This document shows positions 35,111 to 44,754 of a stretch of 64,000 nucleotides of DNA, piece by piece. The notes beneath the pieces were generated by a model, which worked only from the letters and a program-made list of their open reading frames with translations, searched no databases and was not told the origin of the DNA. Position 1 is the stretch's first letter. Every line of letters starts with the position of its first letter. The translations under genes and the position numbers were made by a program. The stretch is from Hyphomicrobiales bacterium. Lineage in GTDB: Bacteria; Pseudomonadota; Alphaproteobacteria; Rhizobiales; Rhizobiaceae. The stretch spans positions 1-64,000 of the forward strand of contig JAFKJY010000050.1 in assembly GCA_017305835.1 (NCBI GenBank), written 5' to 3'.

Positions 35111-35532
35111 CGGATGCGCCGGGTCGCCGTTCGCCGCAAAGCATAGCGCGTGCGCGCTCGCTTCGCCGCGGCGACAATATGGCGGAAGCCGTCCTGTGGA
35201 ATGAGTTGAAGGGCCGCAAGCTGGGTGGGCATAAATTCGCCCGCCAGGTTCCGATCGGTCCCTACTTTGCCGATTTCTGCTGTCGCGAACGGCGCCTCGT
35301 CGTGGAACTTGATGGCAGCCAGCACGCGGAGAGCGACTATGATCGCCGACGCGACGATTTCATGTGTGAGCGGGGCTTCTCGGTGCTGCGTATGTGGAGC
35401 GCGGACGTGTCGCGGGACCTGAGGGGTGTCGGCGAGACAATCCTGGCGGCGGTCGAGGGGCGGCTGGAAACGGTGACCACGAGCGAACTAAGGTTTGTGA
35501 AGGCACGACGCGAAACGGGGAAAGTCCGGTGA
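35101..35532 (+). CDS. DUF559 protein (VSR-like endonuclease fold)
   Basis: A 143-residue protein of the DUF559 family, whose fold is that of the very-short-patch-repair and restriction endonucleases. Core motifs: RARSLRRGDNMAEAVLWNEL, LGGHKFARQVPIGPYFADFC, then VVELDGSQHAESDYDRRRDD with the catalytic Glu/Asp, and GFSVLRMWSADV. The start is uncertain: GTG at 35101 places VRGAD as the N-terminus as in some rhizobial relatives, ATG at 35023 reads through the repeat, and ATG at 35179 would lose the first helix. The gene is bounded by inverted repeats and breaks the glcD-glcE pair. Confidence 0.78.
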   Translation: MRGADAPGRRSPQSIARARSLRRGDNMAEAVLWNELKGRKLGGHKFARQVPIGPYFADFCCRERRLVVELDGSQHAESDYDRRRDDFMCERGFSVLRMWSADVSRDLRGVGETILAAVEGRLETVTTSELRFVKARRETGKVR

Positions 35533-35547
35533 ACCGGCCACGGCGCT

Positions 35548-35605
35548 CCCTCTCACCGGCTCGCTGCGCTCGCCACCTCTCCCCCGCTGCGCGGGGGCGA
35601 GGAAC
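35548..35605. repeat. Right inverted repeat of the DUF559 element
   Basis: Mirror copy of the left arm: CCTCTCACCGG, a variable GGCTCGCTGCGCTCGCC hairpin in place of the left stem, then CACCTCTCCCCCGC and GCGGGGGCGAGGAACC. The outer part pairs nearly perfectly with 35047-35081. It ends 21 bases before the glcE start. Confidence 0.75.
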
Positions 35606-35626
35606 CCAGTTCCTGGGCGATCTCGC

Positions 35627-36838
35627 ATGACCACCTTCACCCCCTCAACCGCCGGCGAAGTCCGCGAGGTCGTCGCCTGGGCCGCGGGCGAGGAAAGCCC
35701 GCTGGAAGTGCTGGGCCACGGCTCGAAGCGCGGCATCGGCCGGCCGGTGCAGGCGGCCCACACGCTCGACCTGTCGCGGCTGGCGGGCGTCACGCTCTAC
35801 GAGCCGGAGGAGCTTGTGCTCGCCGCGAAGGCCGGCACGCCGCTCGCGCAGATCGAGGCGCTGCTGGCGGCCCGCAACCAGCAGCTCGCCTTCGAGCCGA
35901 TGGACTACGGCCCGCTGCTCGGCGGCCCGGCCGGGCGCGGCACGCTGGGCGGGGCGATTGCCGCCAACCTGTCCGGCCCGCGGCGGCTGAAGGCGGGGGC
36001 CGCGCGCGACCATGTGCTCGGCATCGACGCGGTCTCCGGGCGCGGCGAGGCGTTCAAGGCGGGCGGCCGCGTGGTCAAGAACGTCACCGGCTACGACCTG
36101 TCGAAGGGACTTGCCGGCTCGTGGGGCACGCTCGCCGTGCTGACCGACATCGTCGTCAAGGTGCTGCCGGCGGCGGAGACCGAGGTGACGGTGGCGCTGC
36201 GCGGCCTGCTCGACGAGCAGGCGGCGGTGGCGATGGCCGCAGCCCTCGGCTCCAGCGGCGAGGTGTCGGGCGCGGCACATCTGCCGGAAGGCGTTTCGGG
36301 CGGCATGCTCGGCGGCGGGCTGGGCGGCGCGCCGGCCACGTTGCTGCGGGTCGAGGGCTTCGGCCCGTCGGTCGCCTATCGCGTCAAGCTGTTGCGCGAA
36401 CTGTTCCCGGGTGTGGCGGCCGACGAAATCGGCGCGGAGCAGTCGCGTGGACTATGGCGCGAGATCCGCGATTGCATGCCCTTCGCCGATGGCACCGACA
36501 GGCCGGTCTGGCGCGTCTCGGTGGCGCCGACGCAAGCGCACGGGCTGGCGCTGGCGCTGCGCATGCAGGTGCCGGCGACCGTCTTCTACGACTGGCAGGG
36601 CGGGCTCGTCTGGATCCGCATGGAGGACGGCGAGCCGCAGGCCGAGCTGCTGCGGGCGCTGGTCGCGCGCTGCGGGGGAGGCCACGCCACGCTGGTGCGC
36701 GCAGCCCCCGCGGTCCGCGCCGCAGTCGCCGTGTTCGAGCCGCAGGCGGCACCGCTCGCGGCCCTTTCGGCGCGGCTCAAGGAGCAGTTCGATCCGCTCG
36801 CCATCCTCAATCCGGGCAGGATGATCGCGGCTGCATGA
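35627..36838 (+). CDS. glcE: Glycolate oxidase subunit GlcE
   Basis: A 403-residue FAD-binding subunit of glycolate oxidase. The nucleotide-binding part reads LEVLGHGSKRGIGRP and LLGGPAGRGTLGGAIAANLS, followed by VKNVTGYDLSKGLAGSWGTL, both typical of GlcE. It works with GlcD and GlcF at the inner membrane. It starts soon after the right repeat of the DUF559 element, so its transcription from the glcD promoter would have to pass the stem-loops. Confidence 0.92.
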   Translation: MTTFTPSTAGEVREVVAWAAGEESPLEVLGHGSKRGIGRPVQAAHTLDLSRLAGVTLYEPEELVLAAKAGTPLAQIEALLAARNQQLAFEPMDYGPLLGGPAGRGTLGGAIAANLSGPRRLKAGAARDHVLGIDAVSGRGEAFKAGGRVVKNVTGYDLSKGLAGSWGTLAVLTDIVVKVLPAAETEVTVALRGLLDEQAAVAMAAALGSSGEVSGAAHLPEGVSGGMLGGGLGGAPATLLRVEGFGPSVAYRVKLLRELFPGVAADEIGAEQSRGLWREIRDCMPFADGTDRPVWRVSVAPTQAHGLALALRMQVPATVFYDWQGGLVWIRMEDGEPQAELLRALVARCGGGHATLVRAAPAVRAAVAVFEPQAAPLAALSARLKEQFDPLAILNPGRMIAAA

Positions 36839-36875
36839 TCGGCTAGTGTGAGGCAGAGCAACGAGGAGAAGCGCC

Positions 36876-37256
36876 ATGACCGACCAGCAGCCCACGCCGC
36901 CCGCACCGCGCCAGACCGATCGCTGGCTGGAGCCGGGACCGGCGAACATGCAGGTGATCTACGTCCTCTATCTCGCCGGCTTCGTCATCGGCATCACGGT
37001 GCTGATCGGGCTGGTGATGGCCTACGTCAACCGCGGCAAGGCCGGCGGCTGGATCGAGACGCATTACACATGGGCGATCCGCACCTTCTGGATCGCGCTG
37101 CTCGGCGGCTTCGTCTCGCTGCTGCTGATGCTGGTGGCGATCGGCTTCCTCTTGGCGCTGGCGGTCGCCGTCTGGGTCATCGTCCGCTGCGTCATCGGCC
37201 TGCAGGCGGTCAGCCGCGGCGAGCCAATCAAGAACCCCGAGAGCTGGTGGATTTGA
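36876..37256 (+). CDS. Small membrane protein (DUF4870-like)
   Basis: A 126-residue inner-membrane protein with three hydrophobic segments (about residues 26-48, 65-90 and 88-110) and a Pro-rich N-terminus, ending in GLQAVSRGEPIKNPESWWI, as in DUF4870-type proteins of unknown function. GAGGAG lies upstream of the ATG. It sits between glcE and the toxin-antitoxin pair, in an operon where it has no known role. Confidence 0.72.
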   Translation: MTDQQPTPPAPRQTDRWLEPGPANMQVIYVLYLAGFVIGITVLIGLVMAYVNRGKAGGWIETHYTWAIRTFWIALLGGFVSLLLMLVAIGFLLALAVAVWVIVRCVIGLQAVSRGEPIKNPESWWI

Positions 37257-37283
37257 GGTAGGTCGACAGCCGGAGTGACCACC

Positions 37284-37511
37284 ATGGATATTGCAGACAT
37301 TCTGAGCTCCGATCCCGAAATCGTCTCGGGGGCGGTGGTGTTCAAGGGAACGAGGGTCCCGGTCGATGCGCTTTTCGAGTATCTGGCCAAAGGTTCCTCC
37401 CTCGAGGAGTTCCTGGACGATTTTCCGACCGTGGAGCGGCGGCTGGCCAAGGCCGCGCTGAGGCTGGCGTCGGAAGATTTGAAGGGCTTCTTCGGGAAGC
37501 AGGCGGCTTGA
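37284..37511 (+). CDS. DUF433 antitoxin
   Basis: A 75-residue DUF433 protein (VapB45-like antitoxin) with a winged-helix-like fold: ADILSSDPEIVSGAVVFKGT followed by RVPVDALFEYLAKGSSLEEF. The ATG at 37284 has GGAG 8 bases upstream; a GTG at 37275 is less likely. It overlaps its partner by 4 bases (TTGA), which ties their synthesis. Confidence 0.85.
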   Translation: MDIADILSSDPEIVSGAVVFKGTRVPVDALFEYLAKGSSLEEFLDDFPTVERRLAKAALRLASEDLKGFFGKQAA

Positions 37512-37849
37512 GAGCGGTCGTCGATGAAGGGGTACCGAGGCGCCTTGCCGGCACGTTGCGTTCCCTTGGGCTCAAGGTTTCGCCCTTTCCACCCGAATGG
37601 AAGGGTTTGAGCAATGGCAAGCTGCTTTCCGCCGTCGAGGAGGCCGGCTTCGACTGCATGCTCACCTGCGACCGGAACATCAGGAACCAGCAACGGATGT
37701 CCGGTCGGTCGGTTGGATTGCTCGTGCTTCCGGCGCAGCGTTTCGACGACCTGCTGCCCTTCGTCCCGGTCATCGCAAGCGAGCTGACGAAGTTGCGTAG
37801 GGGAGAAGTGATCGTGATGGAAAGATCGCTTCCTGGCGAGGGCACGTAA
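37508..37849 (+). CDS. DUF5615 PIN-like toxin
   Basis: A 113-residue PIN-like ribonuclease toxin (VapC45-like) of the DUF5615 family. Acidic residues expected at the metal site are visible: Asp6 in VVDEGVPRRLA, and Asp49 and Asp55 in FDCMLTCDRNIRNQQ. The start is a TTG within the TTGA overlap with the antitoxin stop. Its own stop overlaps the glcF start by one base (TAATG), so toxin and glycolate oxidase translation are probably coupled. Confidence 0.83.
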   Translation: MRAVVDEGVPRRLAGTLRSLGLKVSPFPPEWKGLSNGKLLSAVEEAGFDCMLTCDRNIRNQQRMSGRSVGLLVLPAQRFDDLLPFVPVIASELTKLRRGEVIVMERSLPGEGT

Positions 37850-39165
37850 TGCAGACTTCCTTCACGCTCGCACAGCTTGCCGACCCCAACGTCGCGGAGG
37901 CGGACAGGATCCTGCGCGCCTGCGTGCATTGCGGGTTCTGCACGGCGACCTGCCCGACCTATGTGACGCTCGGCAACGAGCTCGACAGCCCGCGCGGCCG
38001 CATCTACCTGATCAAGGACATGCTGGAGGGCGGGCGGCCGGCGGACGAGGAGATCGTCACCCATATCGACCGCTGCCTGTCCTGTCTGTCCTGCATGACG
38101 ACCTGCCCGTCGGGCGTGCACTACATGCACCTGGTCGACCATGCGCGCGCGCATATCGAGGAGACGTACAGGCGGCCGCTCATGGACCGTCTGACGCGCG
38201 GCCTGCTCGCGGCGGTGCTGCCCTATCCGGCCCGCTTCCGTGCCGCGCTGCGGCTGGCGGGGCTCGGGCGGCCCTTCGCCGGCCTGTTCCGGGCCGTACC
38301 GGCGCTGAAGCCGCTCGCAGCGATGCTCGACCTCGCGCCGGCCCGCGTGCCGCCGGCCTCGCCCGTCTCCGCGCCGGCCACGCACGCAGCGTCTGGCGCG
38401 CGGCGCGGCCGCGTTGCGCTGCTGACGGGCTGCGCCCAGTCGGTGCTCGACCCAGGCATCAACGAGGCCACCGTCAGGCTGCTGACCCGGCTGGGCTTCG
38501 AGGTCGTCGTGCCGGAAGACGAGGGCTGCTGCGGCTCGCTGGTCCACCACATGGGGCGCGAGCGCGAGGCGCTGGCGGCCGCCCGCCGCAACGTCGACGC
38601 CTGGATGCGCGAGATCGCGCGGGGCGGCCTCGACGCCATCATCGTCACCGCGTCGGGCTGCGGCACCACGATCAAGGACTACGGCCACATGCTGCGGCTC
38701 GATCCGGCCTATGCCGGCAAGGCCGCGCAGGTCTCGGCGCTGGCGAAGGACGTGACCGAGTTTCTCGCGGGGATCGACCTGCCGGCGCCGGACGCCGCGG
38801 GCGGCCGCACGGTCGCCTACCACTCCGCCTGCTCGATGCAGCACGGCCAGAAGATCGTGCGCCAGCCGAAGGATCTGCTGAGGAAGGCGGGTTTTCGCGT
38901 CGTCGAGCCGCGCGAGGGGCATCTGTGCTGCGGCTCGGCCGGCACCTACAACATCATGCAGCCGGAGATCGCCGGGCGGCTGCGCGACCGCAAGGTGAGG
39001 AACCTCGCCGCCACCGGCGCCGACATCGTGGCAACCGGCAATATCGGCTGCATGACGCAGATCGCCGACCGTGCCGGCATGCCGATCGTCCACACAGTCG
39101 AACTGCTCGACTGGGCCTGGGGCGGCCCGGAGCCTGCCGCGCTGTCAGGCGGCGGCCGCGGCTGA
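37849..39165 (+). CDS. glcF: Glycolate oxidase iron-sulfur subunit
   Basis: A 438-residue subunit with two 4Fe-4S ferredoxin motifs, CVHCGFCTATCPTY near residue 26 and CLSCLSCMTTCPSG near 76, then two CCG domains (GCCGSLVHHMG and LCCGSAGTYN). It passes electrons from GlcD to the membrane. The ATG overlaps the stop of the DUF5615 toxin, and its last 21 bases overlap the convergent BASS transporter gene. Confidence 0.94.
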   Translation: MQTSFTLAQLADPNVAEADRILRACVHCGFCTATCPTYVTLGNELDSPRGRIYLIKDMLEGGRPADEEIVTHIDRCLSCLSCMTTCPSGVHYMHLVDHARAHIEETYRRPLMDRLTRGLLAAVLPYPARFRAALRLAGLGRPFAGLFRAVPALKPLAAMLDLAPARVPPASPVSAPATHAASGARRGRVALLTGCAQSVLDPGINEATVRLLTRLGFEVVVPEDEGCCGSLVHHMGREREALAAARRNVDAWMREIARGGLDAIIVTASGCGTTIKDYGHMLRLDPAYAGKAAQVSALAKDVTEFLAGIDLPAPDAAGGRTVAYHSACSMQHGQKIVRQPKDLLRKAGFRVVEPREGHLCCGSAGTYNIMQPEIAGRLRDRKVRNLAATGADIVATGNIGCMTQIADRAGMPIVHTVELLDWAWGGPEPAALSGGGRG

Positions 39166-40023
39166 CCGCCAGCTCCGCATCCACAGCACGATCGGGATGC
39201 TGACCAGATACATGGTGATGCCGTAGACGCCGGACGGCAGGCTGACCGCCGGCAGGGCCGACGCGCCGCCGGCGATCAGCGTGCCGACCGTCATGCCGAG
39301 CGCGGCGTTCTGGATGCCGCATTCGATCGAGATCGCCTTGCCTTCGGGCAGCGACAGCGAGAACAGCCGCGCCAGCCCGAGGCCGAGCGCCATCAGCAGC
39401 ACGTTGAGCAGCACCAGCGCCGGCCCGAGCGTGGGCAGGTTGTCGGTGAAGATCGACCAGTTGGAGGCGAGCGCCCAGATCACCACGCCGGCGAAGAACA
39501 GCACGGCGATGCGCGAGACGATCTTCTCGAGCCGCAGCGCGAAGGCGGGGCGCGCATAGCGCAGGCCGAGGCCGGCCGCGACCGGCGCGAGCGTCAGCAG
39601 CGCCAGCGACAGGCCGAGCGAGGTGACGTCGACGGACGAGGCCTCGATCCCCATGAAGTGGTCGGCCGCAAGCCCGGTGAGCACCGGCACGGTGAAGATG
39701 GCGACGAGCGTGGTGACGCCGGTCAGCGAGATGGCCAGCGCCACGTCGCCGCCGGCGAGCTTGCTCATCAGGTTGGAGCTCGGGCCGCCGGGCGCGAAGC
39801 TCAGGATCATCATGCCGACCGCCAGCTCCGGCGGCAGCCGGAAGAGGATGGCGAGCACATAGGCGACGACCGGCAGCAGGACGATCTGCGAGAACGCGCC
39901 GAGCAGGAAGGCCCGCGGCCTCAGCACCACGCGCTGGAAGTCGGCGAGCGTGAGGCCGAGCCCGAGCGAGAACATGATGATCACCAGCGCGATCGGCAGC
40001 AGCAGCGAGATGACGAGTTCCAA
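39145..40023 (-). CDS. Bile acid:sodium symporter family transporter
   Basis: A 292-residue membrane protein with about nine hydrophobic segments of the BASS fold. Characteristic parts are FSLGLGLTLADFQRVVLRPR, FAPGGPSSNLMSKLAGGDVA, and IECGIQNAALGMTVGTL with the sodium-site residues. Bacterial members carry organic acids, pantothenate or similar anions; the substrate is not known. The start is a TTG at 40023 with AGGAGGG 5 bases upstream; a GTG at 40041 is the alternative. Confidence 0.85.
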   Translation of the reverse strand: MELVISLLLPIALVIIMFSLGLGLTLADFQRVVLRPRAFLLGAFSQIVLLPVVAYVLAILFRLPPELAVGMMILSFAPGGPSSNLMSKLAGGDVALAISLTGVTTLVAIFTVPVLTGLAADHFMGIEASSVDVTSLGLSLALLTLAPVAAGLGLRYARPAFALRLEKIVSRIAVLFFAGVVIWALASNWSIFTDNLPTLGPALVLLNVLLMALGLGLARLFSLSLPEGKAISIECGIQNAALGMTVGTLIAGGASALPAVSLPSGVYGITMYLVSIPIVLWMRSWRSAAAAA

Positions 40024-40121
40024 GCATTCCCTCCTGATCACCCGATTCGCACGACGATAGCCTGCGACCGCGGGTTGGGAAGAAGCAATCTGCGCCGAAG
40101 GCGCGCCGGCGGCGGGGCGAG

Positions 40122-40151
40122 GGGGGCGGCGCGGCTTGCCGCACCGCCCCC
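40122..40151 (-). terminator. Hairpin downstream of the L,D-transpeptidase gene
   Basis: Strong stem GGGGGCGG-C-GCGGC (40122-40135) with GCCGC-A-CCGCCCCC (40138-40151), one mismatch and a two-base loop. It lies some 50 bases after the transpeptidase stop on the minus strand. No T-run follows, so termination would be Rho-assisted or incomplete. Confidence 0.4.
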
Positions 40152-40201
40152 GCCCGGGTCCCCGGTCTCCCCTCGGCCGGGCCCTTCAGGCGGATGCCGG
40201 G

Positions 40202-41062
40202 TCAGATGACGTGGACGGTCGTGCCGACCTTGACCCGCTCGTAGAGGTCGACGACGTCCTCGTTGCGCATGCGGATGCAGCCCGACGAGACGTTGTGGCC
40301 GATCGTCCATGGCGCGTTGGTGCCGTGGATGCGGTAGAGCGTGTCGCCGAGATAGAGCGCGCGGGCGCCGAGCGGGTTGGCCGGGCCGCCGTCCATGACG
40401 GCCGGCAGGACGCGGCCCTTCTTCTTCTCGCGCGCGATCATCTCCGCCGGCGGCCGCCATTCCGGCCACTGGCGCTTGTTGACGACCTTCTCGGTGCCCT
40501 TCCACATGAAGCCCTCCTTGCCGACGCCGACGCCGTAGCGCCGCGCCTTGCCGCCGGACTCGACGAGGTAGAGGAACTTCTGCGCCGTATCGACGACGAT
40601 CGAGCCGGGCTTCTGTGGCCCGTCATAGTCGACGGTCTGAGGCAGGAACCTGGGGTCCATCTGCATGACCTCGCGCGCCGCTGCCGGCGCCGAGACCTGC
40701 TGCGCACGCGACGGCGGCGCGATCTGCTGGCGCACGGCAGGAGCGACGACCCGCTGGCGCGCGGACGCAGGCGCGACCTGCTCCGCCGCCGGGCGGCTGC
40801 CGTAGACCACGACGCGCTGGCGCGGCGCGACCCGCACCACCGGATCGGGCGCCACCGTCATCGCCATGCCGGGCGCGGCGCGGCGCACGGTGCGCGTCTC
40901 GACCGCGACAGGGCCGCGGCGGAGCTGCATCACCCACGGCGCGGAGAGGTCGGGGCTGACCACCAGCGGCGGCGGCTCCGCATAGCGGTCGTTGGCGGCG
41001 GCGGGCAGGCAGAGGAGCGGCAGCGACGCGGCCGCGGCGAGCAGAAAGACAATTCGTTTCAT
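40202..41062 (-). CDS. L,D-transpeptidase (YkuD domain)
   Basis: A 286-residue exported enzyme that makes 3-3 peptide cross-links or anchors proteins to peptidoglycan. A signal peptide covers about residues 1-22 (hydrophobic, then LPAAANDRY). A Pro/Ala/Arg-rich linker (residues 30-130) leads to the catalytic domain: SIVVDTAQKFLYLVES and YRIHGTNAPWTIG, then VSSGCIRMRNED with the catalytic Cys and His. The ATG at 41062 puts the signal peptide at the N-terminus; the upstream in-frame start adds 27 residues. Confidence 0.9.
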   Translation of the reverse strand: MKRIVFLLAAAASLPLLCLPAAANDRYAEPPPLVVSPDLSAPWVMQLRRGPVAVETRTVRRAAPGMAMTVAPDPVVRVAPRQRVVVYGSRPAAEQVAPASARQRVVAPAVRQQIAPPSRAQQVSAPAAAREVMQMDPRFLPQTVDYDGPQKPGSIVVDTAQKFLYLVESGGKARRYGVGVGKEGFMWKGTEKVVNKRQWPEWRPPAEMIAREKKKGRVLPAVMDGGPANPLGARALYLGDTLYRIHGTNAPWTIGHNVSSGCIRMRNEDVVDLYERVKVGTTVHVI

Positions 41063-41262
41063 CGACGGACTCTTCAACAACACGCATCGAGGGCGCGGGC
41101 CGTCGAGGCCTCGCGCATGCGTCCAGTCTCGGGCCGCAGCCACACCGAAAGATGAATCGAATTGAATCGAATGCCGTTTTGTCAGGAAAGATTCCGGCGT
41201 GGTTACCGGCCGGTTCAGGAATCTGGTAAAGCGCCGGTAAAATCGCGGAAAAGGAGCGGGGC

Positions 41263-41901
41263 ATGGCGGAGGAGCTGCGGGAGGGGCTGATCGCCGGGCC
41301 GGACGGGCGGCCGCGCTGCTTCTGGCACGGCAACCTGCCCGACTACCTGCACTATCACGACCACGAATGGGGCCGGCCCGTGGCCGACGACCGGCGGCTG
41401 TTCGAGAAGCTGTGCCTGGAGGGCTTCCAGTCGGGCCTGTCCTGGCTGACGATCCTGCGCAAGCGCGACAATTTCCGCGAGGCCTTCGACGGCTTCGACT
41501 TCGAGCGCGTCGCCCGCTACGGCGAGGCCGACGTCGAGCGGCTGCTCGGCAATGCCGGCATCATCCGCCACGGCGGCAAGATCCGCTCGACCATCAACAA
41601 TGCGCGCCGGGCGATCGAGCTCGCCGGGGAGCACGGCTCGCTGGCGCGCTATTTCTGGGCGCACGAGCCGCAGCCGCGGGAGCGCCCGGCCGTGCTCGAC
41701 CTCGCCACGCTCAGGGCCAACCCCAAGACCGAGGTCTCGGCGCGGATCTCCAGGGACCTGAAGAAGCGCGGCTGGACCTTCGTCGGCCCGACGACCGTCT
41801 ACGCCTTCATGCAGGCGATGGGCCTCGTCAACGACCACATCGAGGGCTGCTCCTGCCGGGCGGAGGTGGAAGCCGACCGCCACCGTTTCGCGCGGCCCTA
41901 G
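41263..41901 (+). CDS. tag: DNA-3-methyladenine glycosylase I
   Basis: A 212-residue base-excision repair enzyme that removes 3-methyladenine. The N-terminal RCFWHGNLPDYLHYHDHEWG with catalytic-site aromatic and acidic residues, LCLEGFQSGLSWLTILRKR in the helix-hairpin core, and the C-terminal VNDHIEGCSC zinc ligands match Tag. The length is usual. It stands alone, upstream of the groESL promoter. Confidence 0.94.
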   Translation: MAEELREGLIAGPDGRPRCFWHGNLPDYLHYHDHEWGRPVADDRRLFEKLCLEGFQSGLSWLTILRKRDNFREAFDGFDFERVARYGEADVERLLGNAGIIRHGGKIRSTINNARRAIELAGEHGSLARYFWAHEPQPRERPAVLDLATLRANPKTEVSARISRDLKKRGWTFVGPTTVYAFMQAMGLVNDHIEGCSCRAEVEADRHRFARP

Positions 41902-41933
41902 CCATTCACCGTCGACAGGCGATCACGCCGCCC

Positions 41934-41962
41934 TTGACACGGATTTTGCCAGGTCATATCTG
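41934..41962 (+). promoter_or_regulatory. groESL promoter
   Basis: -35 TTGACA (41934-41939), 17-base spacer, -10 TATCTG (41957-41962). Transcription would begin near 41969, just before the CIRCE element, so that HrcA on CIRCE blocks early elongation. A heat-shock sigma (RpoH) promoter was not clearly seen apart from this site. Confidence 0.7.
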
Positions 41963-41971
41963 ACCGGCACG

Positions 41972-41998
41972 TTGGCACTCGCCCAAGGGGAGTGCTAA
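41972..41998. promoter_or_regulatory. CIRCE element (HrcA operator)
   Basis: TTGGCACTC-N9-GAGTGCTAA (41972-41998), one base from the TTAGCACTC consensus in the left arm. CIRCE is bound by the HrcA repressor, which is released on heat stress through GroEL titration. It precedes groES by about 64 bases. Confidence 0.95.
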
Positions 41999-42061
41999 CA
42001 GCGGTCCGGCCCCGGGCTGGACGACAGGATTGCTCAAACATCCGATCAGGGATTGAACAAC

Positions 42062-42358
42062 ATGGCAAAGACGAAGTTTCGCCCGCTCCACGACCGGGTC
42101 GTGGTGCGCCGGCTCGAGTCCGAGGAGAAGACCAAGGGCGGCATCATCATCCCCGATACCGCCAAGGAGAAGCCGCAGGAAGGCGAAGTCGTCGCCGTCG
42201 GCTCGGGCGCTCGCGACGAGGCGGGCAAGCTGGTTCCGCTGGACGTCAAGACCGGCGACAAGGTGCTGTTCGGCAAGTGGTCGGGCACCGAGGTCAAGCT
42301 CAATGGCGAAGAACTCCTCATCATGAAGGAGTCGGACATCATGGGCATCATCGGCTGA
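42062..42358 (+). CDS. groES: Co-chaperonin GroES
   Basis: A 98-residue lid of the GroEL chaperonin. It begins [20 protein letters not shown], has the mobile loop [20 protein letters not shown], and ends with [12 protein letters not shown]. Expression is under CIRCE control. A TTG 9 bases upstream is in frame but the ATG at 42062 matches the family start. Confidence 0.98.
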   Translation: MAKTKFRPLHDRVVVRRLESEEKTKGGIIIPDTAKEKPQEGEVVAVGSGARDEAGKLVPLDVKTGDKVLFGKWSGTEVKLNGEELLIMKESDIMGIIG

Positions 42359-42432
42359 GCATCGGCCGCACCCTTCTTACCAATCGAGGACGTGGAGCTG
42401 CCCGGAGCAGCGGTCCGTCCAACAGGAGCTGA

Positions 42433-44079
<1,647 letters not shown>

Positions 44080-44113
44080 GTCCGGCAGCCCGGACCCACG
44101 GTTCGGAAATGCG

Positions 44114-44141
44114 AGGGGCGGCAGCGATGCCGCCCCTTTTT
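44114..44141 (+). terminator. Rho-independent terminator after groEL
   Basis: Stem AGGGGCGGCA (44114-44123) and TGCCGCCCCT (44128-44137), 4-base loop, then Ts to 44141. It ends the groESL transcript 35 bases after the groEL stop. Confidence 0.88.
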
Positions 44142-44171
44142 CGTGCGCGCGCGATTTTTTTATCGTCGGCC

Positions 44172-44196
44172 GGAACCTTTCGCCGCGCCGCTCGTT
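44172..44196 (+). promoter_or_regulatory. EcfG-type promoter downstream of groEL
   Basis: GGAAC (44172-44176), a 16-base spacer and CGTT (44193-44196): an exact consensus match for the alphaproteobacterial general stress sigma factor. It stands between the groEL terminator and a second terminator at 44240-44277, so the transcript would be short. Confidence 0.6.
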
Positions 44197-44202
44197 ATTC
44201 GC

Positions 44203-44277
44203 TTGTCCAAGGCAGTTCAAAAGGCAGCCAAGGACAAAGACGCCTCCAACACCCTCAAAAGTGCTGGAGGCGTTTTT
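44203..44277 (+). ncRNA. Candidate stress-induced small RNA
   Basis: The segment between the EcfG-type promoter and a strong terminator is about 75 bases long and holds no ORF. It can fold in two hairpins: TTGTCC and GGACAA around 44203-44236, and the terminator stem ACGCCTCCAACAC (44240-44252) with GTGCTGGAGGCGT (44261-44273), loop CCTCAAAA, then Ts. Family unknown. It could also be a leader of the downstream YqaA-like gene, but the terminator makes that less likely. Confidence 0.5.
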
Positions 44278-44321
44278 GCATTTGCCGTTGACGGGCGCGC
44301 GCACGCCCTGCACATCGCGGC

Positions 44322-44753
44322 GTGTCCGTTTCCAGCCTCGCAGCCCTCGCCGTCTCGGCCTTCACCTCCGCCACGATCCTGCCCGGGACGTCCGAGGCGC
44401 TGCTGCTCGCGCTGGCGGCGGCGGATGCGGCGCCCGGCTGGCTGCTGCTCGTCGTGGCGAGCAGCGCCAACGTCGCCGGCTCCAGCGTCAACTGGCTGAT
44501 CGGCCGCTTCCTCGCGGCGCGGCTGCGCGGCACGCGCTGGATGCCGGACGAGGCGGGGCTGGAGCGGGCCGCGCGCTGGTTCCGCCGCTGGGGCAAGTGG
44601 TCGCTGCTCGCCTCGTGGCTGCCGGTCGTCGGCGACCCGCTGACGCTCGCGGCGGGGCCGCTGCGCGTGCGCTATCCGGTCTTCCTCGTGCTCGTCGCCA
44701 TCGGCAAGACCGCGCGCTACGCGGCGGTCCTGGCGCTGGCGCGGCAGCTCTGA
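44322..44753 (+). CDS. YqaA-like small membrane protein (SNARE/VTT family)
   Basis: A 143-residue membrane protein with three to four hydrophobic segments of the YqaA/VTT type. Signs are ATILPGTSEALLLALAAAD and SSANVAGSSVNWLIGRFLA, then WLPVVGDPLTLAAGPLRVRY. The function is unknown; relatives of the DedA group move lipids. The start is a GTG at 44322 with a poor ribosome site. The gene ends one base from the end of the convergent livM gene. Confidence 0.74.
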   Translation: MSVSSLAALAVSAFTSATILPGTSEALLLALAAADAAPGWLLLVVASSANVAGSSVNWLIGRFLAARLRGTRWMPDEAGLERAARWFRRWGKWSLLASWLPVVGDPLTLAAGPLRVRYPVFLVLVAIGKTARYAAVLALARQL

Positions 44754-44754
44754 G

